This document shows positions 18,619 through 21,381 of a stretch of DNA of 21,381 bases, in pieces. The stretch is from a virus. A model generated the notes under the pieces. That model ran no database searches. It had not been told where the DNA came from and saw only the letters and a program-made list of their open reading frames with translations. The stretch spans positions 1-21,381 of the IMG/VR virus record IMGVR_UViG_3300035703_000438; one strand, 5' to 3'. The stretch's first letter is position 1. Each line of letters begins with the position of its first letter. Made by a program: the position numbers and the translations under genes.

Positions 18619-18748
18619 AACATTCGAGGTGGCTACTGAAGAGGTAGCCCCTCAACCCACTCCTGAACCCAAGGCTAACGATAAACCCCAGTCCAACACC
18701 TATGATAAAGTCAATGGTGGCGTGACTCTTACTGTAACTGATTACTAA
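18584..18748 (+). CDS. Small protein between portal and scaffold, 54 aa
   Basis: A short frame overlapping the portal 3' end by 35 bases, with AAGGAA ahead of the ATG. The product is MPKAKQPKVLSETFEV, a Glu/Pro-rich middle, and an end NGGVTLTVTDY. The last A of its stop codon is the first base of the scaffold ATG (TAATG), a typical coupling. It is probably a minor assembly or virion-associated protein. No function is known. Confidence 0.6.
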   Translation: MPKAKQPKVLSETFEVATEEVAPQPTPEPKANDKPQSNTYDKVNGGVTLTVTDY

Positions 18749-19539
18749 TGGTTGATACTGTAATTGTACCTAGTACTACCCCGACAGAGGACCAAGCCCA
18801 CGTAGATGCAATGATCGCTAAGGTCGATGCTGCTGCTCAGGCTCCTGCTGACGAAACACCTCCCGCAACCGAACCGACCGAAGATCGCCCCCAGTGGCTC
18901 CCAGAGAAATTCAAGTCTCCTGAGGATCTCGCTAAGGCCTATGCAGAGCTTGAAACCAAGCTAGGCAAGCCAGCAGAACCCCAACAGGCTGACCCCAATG
19001 CCCAGCCCTCCACCGACCAGGTGAAGGACGAGTTGGCTACCAAGGGTCTGGACTTGTCCAATTTCTCCCAAGAGTTCAACACCAAGGGTGAGCTATCTGC
19101 TGAGAGCTATGACAAGCTCGAAAAGGCAGGTTATCCACGGAACATCGTTGACCAGTATATTGATGGTCAAAAGGCACGAGCTGCCCTCTACGAGTCCGAG
19201 GTCAAGTCTATTGCTGGTGGTGAAGAACCCTTCTCTGAGATGGTTGAATGGGCGAAAGCCAATCTAACCCCTACAGAGATCTCCGCTTATAACGCAGCCA
19301 TTGATTCTGGCGATCCAAACATTGCGAAACTAGCAGTATCTGGAATATATCAGAAGTTCTCTGCTGTCCGTCCTGCTGAACCCACCTTGTTCAAGGGTGC
19401 AACCAGTGGCTCTGGATCTGCTGATGCCTACGAATCCGTAGCTCAGATGCAGAAAGATATGGCTTCACCTGAATATAAGAACGATCCTGCCTTCCGTGCC
19501 AAAGTGGCTGCGAAGCTGAGTCGCTCTAACATTCTCTAA
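18748..19539 (+). CDS. Capsid assembly scaffolding protein, T7 gp9-like, 263 aa
   Basis: Guides capsid assembly and leaves before DNA packaging. The product is acidic at the N terminus and rich in Ala, Glu, Pro and Asp. The WLPEKFKSPEDLAKAYAELETKLG motif (about residues 49-72) is characteristic of gp9-type scaffolds. The middle has EYxxKGELSAESYDKLEKAGYP-type features and the C terminus is basic and helical (AFRAKVAAKLSRSNIL), the usual coat-binding end. T7 gp9 is 307 aa. Its start overlaps the preceding stop by one base, and it is followed after nine bases by the holin gene. Confidence 0.92.
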   Translation: MVDTVIVPSTTPTEDQAHVDAMIAKVDAAAQAPADETPPATEPTEDRPQWLPEKFKSPEDLAKAYAELETKLGKPAEPQQADPNAQPSTDQVKDELATKGLDLSNFSQEFNTKGELSAESYDKLEKAGYPRNIVDQYIDGQKARAALYESEVKSIAGGEEPFSEMVEWAKANLTPTEISAYNAAIDSGDPNIAKLAVSGIYQKFSAVRPAEPTLFKGATSGSGSADAYESVAQMQKDMASPEYKNDPAFRAKVAAKLSRSNIL

Positions 19540-19548
19540 GGAATAACG

Positions 19549-19968
19549 ATGAACCCCCTACTCCTAGGGGGTCTCTTCGATCTTGCTGGAAAGGTCTTTG
19601 ATAAGCTCTTTCCTAACCCTGCCCAGGCTGCTGAAGCCAAGCTGAAGCTCTTTGAGATGCAACAGCGGGGCGAACTGGCGCAGCTCGAATCGGATACCAA
19701 GCTTGCCTTGGGTCAGATGGAGATCAACAAGATTGAAGCTGGCTCCGATAGTTTCTTCAAGTCAGGCTGGAGGCCATCCGTTGGATGGATCTGCACGTTC
19801 GGACTTGCATATCAGATTGTGTTTCGACCCTTGTTCACATGGGTAGGAACGAACGTAGCCCAGTGGACGGCACCGCCTCCGCTTGAGCTAGATACATTGA
19901 TGACCCTCCTGTTCGGGATGTTGGGTCTGGGTGCCTATCGTACATACGAGAAGGTCACAAAGAAGTAA
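19549..19968 (+). CDS. Holin of the 3TM gene-transfer-agent type, 139 aa
   Basis: The product has the plan of the Holin_3TM family (PF11351) known for gene transfer agent release. There is an N-terminal hydrophobic LLLGGLFDLAGKVFDKLFP, a charged helical linker (about residues 25-65), then SGWRPSVGWICTFGLAYQIVFRPLFTWV and LDTLMTLLFGMLGLGAYRTYEKV, the WRP and LGAYRTYEK motifs being diagnostic. It would permeabilise the inner membrane and let the amidase (8276-8719) act. Its place between scaffold and capsid differs from T7, where the holin is gene 17.5. A perfect 8-bp hairpin covers codons 2-8 and may throttle its translation. The ribosome binding site is TAAGGAAT. Confidence 0.85.
   Translation: MNPLLLGGLFDLAGKVFDKLFPNPAQAAEAKLKLFEMQQRGELAQLESDTKLALGQMEINKIEAGSDSFFKSGWRPSVGWICTFGLAYQIVFRPLFTWVGTNVAQWTAPPPLELDTLMTLLFGMLGLGAYRTYEKVTKK
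19553..19572 (+). promoter_or_regulatory. Hairpin at the holin start codon
   Basis: ACCCCCTA (19553-19560) and TAGGGGGT (19565-19572) are perfectly complementary around CTCC, beginning one base after the holin ATG. With eight pairs, five of them G-C, the structure should hinder initiation. There is no T-tract, so it is not a simple terminator. Possible roles are translational delay of the holin or an RNase III-type processing site. Confidence 0.55.
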
Positions 19969-19988
19969 CACATTGTTAAGGAATCATT

Positions 19989-20147
19989 ATGCCGCAAGCT
20001 AAGAATGGTTTGTATGCAAACATCAACGCCAAGCGTCTGCGTATCCAGCAGGGCTCTGGCGAGCGTATGCGAAAGCCGGGAGAAAAGGGAGCACCTACTG
20101 CTTCCGATTTCAAGAATTCTGCGAAGACGGCTAAGAACCGTAACTGA
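19989..20147 (+). CDS. Small basic phage protein, 52 aa
   Basis: The product has the conserved pattern KNGLYANINAKRLRIQQGSGERMRKPG, then KGAPTASDFKNSAKTAK. This highly basic short protein type (LYANI-AKR-RI--GSGE-MRKPG) is widespread near structural genes of many phages. Its function is unknown to me; the charge suggests DNA or RNA binding or a virion role. The ATG at 19989 follows TTAAGGAAT. It lies between holin and the capsid leader. Confidence 0.75.
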   Translation: MPQAKNGLYANINAKRLRIQQGSGERMRKPGEKGAPTASDFKNSAKTAKNRN

Positions 20148-20373
20148 AACAACACCCCTCCTATGGTTTCACCTGTAGGACGCAGCCCTCAGTAATGGGG
20201 GCTTGCATTACCTTGTATTGAAGACGCTCCACACTGCATCTCTATGCGGTGGAATTGCAATTCTAAGAACTGATTACACTACCTTTGCCTCCTGCGGGAG
20301 ATAACTTTGTGTGACGTGTGTCGGGTTCAGGAAGTTGCACTAACTTTCTTCAACTCTACACGAGGTATATTTT
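20148..20373 (+). promoter_or_regulatory. 226-base structured leader before the capsid gene
   Basis: No coding frame of note. Several inverted repeats follow each other: GTAATG/CATTAC (loop of 8, near 20193-20212), CCAC-GCAT/ATGC-GTGG (near 20231-20254), the palindrome GAATTGCAATTC (near 20253-20264), CTCC/GGAG (near 20290-20301) and AGTTG/CAACT (near 20333-20356). No good copy of the P1-P3 motif is present. The ribosome binding site ACGAGG lies just before the ATG, followed by TATATTTT. It is probably an RNA leader affecting stability, processing or translation of the capsid mRNA, or it contains a promoter I do not recognise. Confidence 0.5.
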
Positions 20374-21324
20374 ATGTCTAACGCAACCCCAAGTCGGTTT
20401 GGTTCCATTAACGGAGCAGCCGATAAAGACGCACTCTTTCTAAAAGTCTTCGCAGGTGAAGTGCTAACTGCATTCGCTGAGAAGAACGTAATGATGGACA
20501 AGCACTCTGTGCGCACCATCAGCTCTGGTAAGTCAGCTCAGTTCCCTGTAACTGGCAATTTCTCTGCTGAATACCACACTCCTGGTAACGAGATTCTCGG
20601 TACCTCCATGAATCACGCAGAGCGTGTCATCACCATTGATGATCTGCTCATCGCTCACACCTTCATCGCTAACATTGATGAAGCTAAGAATCACTATGAC
20701 GTTCGTGCTAACTACAGCGCAAAGTTGGGCCAGGCTTTGGCTAACACCGCTGACAAGCACCTCTTCCAGAACGCTATCCTTGCAGCTCGTGCATCCGCTA
20801 CCGTAACTGGTGGCAACGGTGGAAGCCGTGTTACGAACGCTAACATGGGTACTGACTCCGATGTTCTGATCGCTGCTTTGTTTGAAGCTGCTCAGAAGTT
20901 CGATGAGAAGGATGTTCCAGAAGATGAGCGTTATGCTTTCTTGAAGCCAGCTCAGTATTACAAGCTTGCACAGAACACCAAGGTCTTGAATAAGGACTGG
21001 GGTGGTGCTGGTGTATACGCAGACGGTAAGGTTCTCCGTGTTGCTGGTTTGACCATTGTTGCTTCTAACCACATTCCTACCACCAACATCACCACGGGTG
21101 TTGATGCAGGTACTTCGACTCGCTATGCCGTTGATGCTCGTACGACCATTGGCGTTGTATTGCAGAAGGAAGCAATTGGTACTGTTAAGTTGCTCGATCT
21201 CGCTATGGAATCCGAGTACGACATCCGTCGTCAGGGTACATTGATGGTTGCTAAGTATGCTATGGGTCATGGCATCTTGCGTCCTGAGTGCGCTATCGAA
21301 TTGGCTACTGGTGCAGTTGCCTAA
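20374..21324 (+). CDS. Major capsid protein, T7 gp10-like, 316 aa
   Basis: Forms the icosahedral HK97-fold shell. Typical T7-group features: the N-terminal LFLKVFAGEVLTAFAEKNVM, then HSVRTISSGKSAQFPVTG, HAERVITIDDLLIAHTFI, and VLRVAGLTIVASNHIP and AVVLQKEAIGTVKLLDLAMESEYD-like C-terminal segments. T7 gp10A is 345 aa. Codons here prefer T-ending and highly expressed forms (GCT, GGT, CGT, AAC), as expected for the most abundant protein. The ATG at 20374 is preceded by ACGAGG. A strong terminator follows the stop. No evident slippage product like T7 gp10B is visible within the window. Confidence 0.95.
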   Translation: MSNATPSRFGSINGAADKDALFLKVFAGEVLTAFAEKNVMMDKHSVRTISSGKSAQFPVTGNFSAEYHTPGNEILGTSMNHAERVITIDDLLIAHTFIANIDEAKNHYDVRANYSAKLGQALANTADKHLFQNAILAARASATVTGGNGGSRVTNANMGTDSDVLIAALFEAAQKFDEKDVPEDERYAFLKPAQYYKLAQNTKVLNKDWGGAGVYADGKVLRVAGLTIVASNHIPTTNITTGVDAGTSTRYAVDARTTIGVVLQKEAIGTVKLLDLAMESEYDIRRQGTLMVAKYAMGHGILRPECAIELATGAVA

Positions 21325-21340
21325 TCAATGAAGTAACCCC

Positions 21341-21378
21341 AAGGGGAACTCTCGTAACTGGGGGTTCCCCTTTTTTTT
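21341..21378 (+). terminator. Rho-independent terminator after the capsid gene
   Basis: AAGGGGAAC (21341-21349) pairs with GTTCCCCTT (21364-21372) over 9 bp, followed by T to 21378. AACCCC (21335-21340) could instead pair with GGGGTT (21361-21366), giving an alternative fold. The position matches the T7 late terminator just after gene 10, which partly ends transcripts so that capsid is made in excess over tail proteins. Confidence 0.88.
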
Positions 21379-21381
21379 ATT

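Noticed and set aside
20533-21270. Minus-strand frame of 245 codons opposite the capsid gene
   Set aside because: Shadow of a conserved, highly expressed gene with biased codons. Composition is Ser/Val/Thr-rich without domain features.
1-21381. CRISPR arrays, insertion sequences, rRNA genes
   Set aside because: No regularly spaced repeats, transposase-like frames or rRNA-like sequence were seen on either strand.

Overview
This window is about 21.4 kb of a T7-like (Autographiviridae-type) podovirus that also carries a lysogeny module. The T7 core is nearly colinear with T7: single-subunit RNA polymerase, ssDNA-binding protein, endonuclease I, amidase/lysozyme, primase-helicase, family A DNA polymerase, 5'-3' exonuclease, portal, scaffold and capsid. 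Nearly all genes are on the + strand, closely packed, often with overlapping stops and starts. Base composition looks close to 50% GC by eye. The host cannot be named. A tRNA-Leu(UAG)-like attachment core, a three-TM holin of the type known from gene transfer agents, and a B12-dependent ribonucleotide reductase together suggest an aquatic proteobacterium, perhaps an alphaproteobacterium; this is inference.

Layout. (1) 1-2330: a terminator-like hairpin, then nine small + strand genes, mostly of unknown function. They include a small membrane protein, a four-cysteine protein and two proteins with signal peptides, one built of three exact 20-residue repeats. (2) 2282-4300: a leftward gene of unknown function, a regulatory gap with several inverted repeats, a MarR-like winged-helix protein, a tyrosine integrase, and an attP that copies the 3' end of a class II tRNA, followed by a strong terminator. 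(3) 4364-7072: the phage RNA polymerase, with two possible starts and a phage-type promoter inside its leader. (4) 7095-16557: promoter P2, then replication and nucleotide metabolism (SSB, endonuclease I, amidase, primase-helicase, HTH protein, DNA polymerase, metallopeptidase, exonuclease, DUF3310, MazG-like, class II RNR). (5) 16564-21381: a GC-rich hairpin, promoter P3, and the morphogenesis block (two small proteins, portal, small protein, scaffold, holin, small basic protein, a 226-base structured leader, major capsid protein, terminator). The window ends before tail and packaging genes.

How it fits together. A 24-bp motif occurs upstream of the polymerase gene, the replication block and the structural block, and is probably the cognate promoter of the phage polymerase. 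Because attP lies between int and the polymerase gene, integration would put the polymerase next to the rebuilt host tRNA-Leu gene, with the terminator at 4261-4295 insulating it. The MarR-like protein is the best candidate for the lysogeny regulator. The DNA polymerase (Tyr at the Pol I 762 position) and monomeric class II RNR are a replication set usually associated with lytic phages, which makes the integrase noteworthy.
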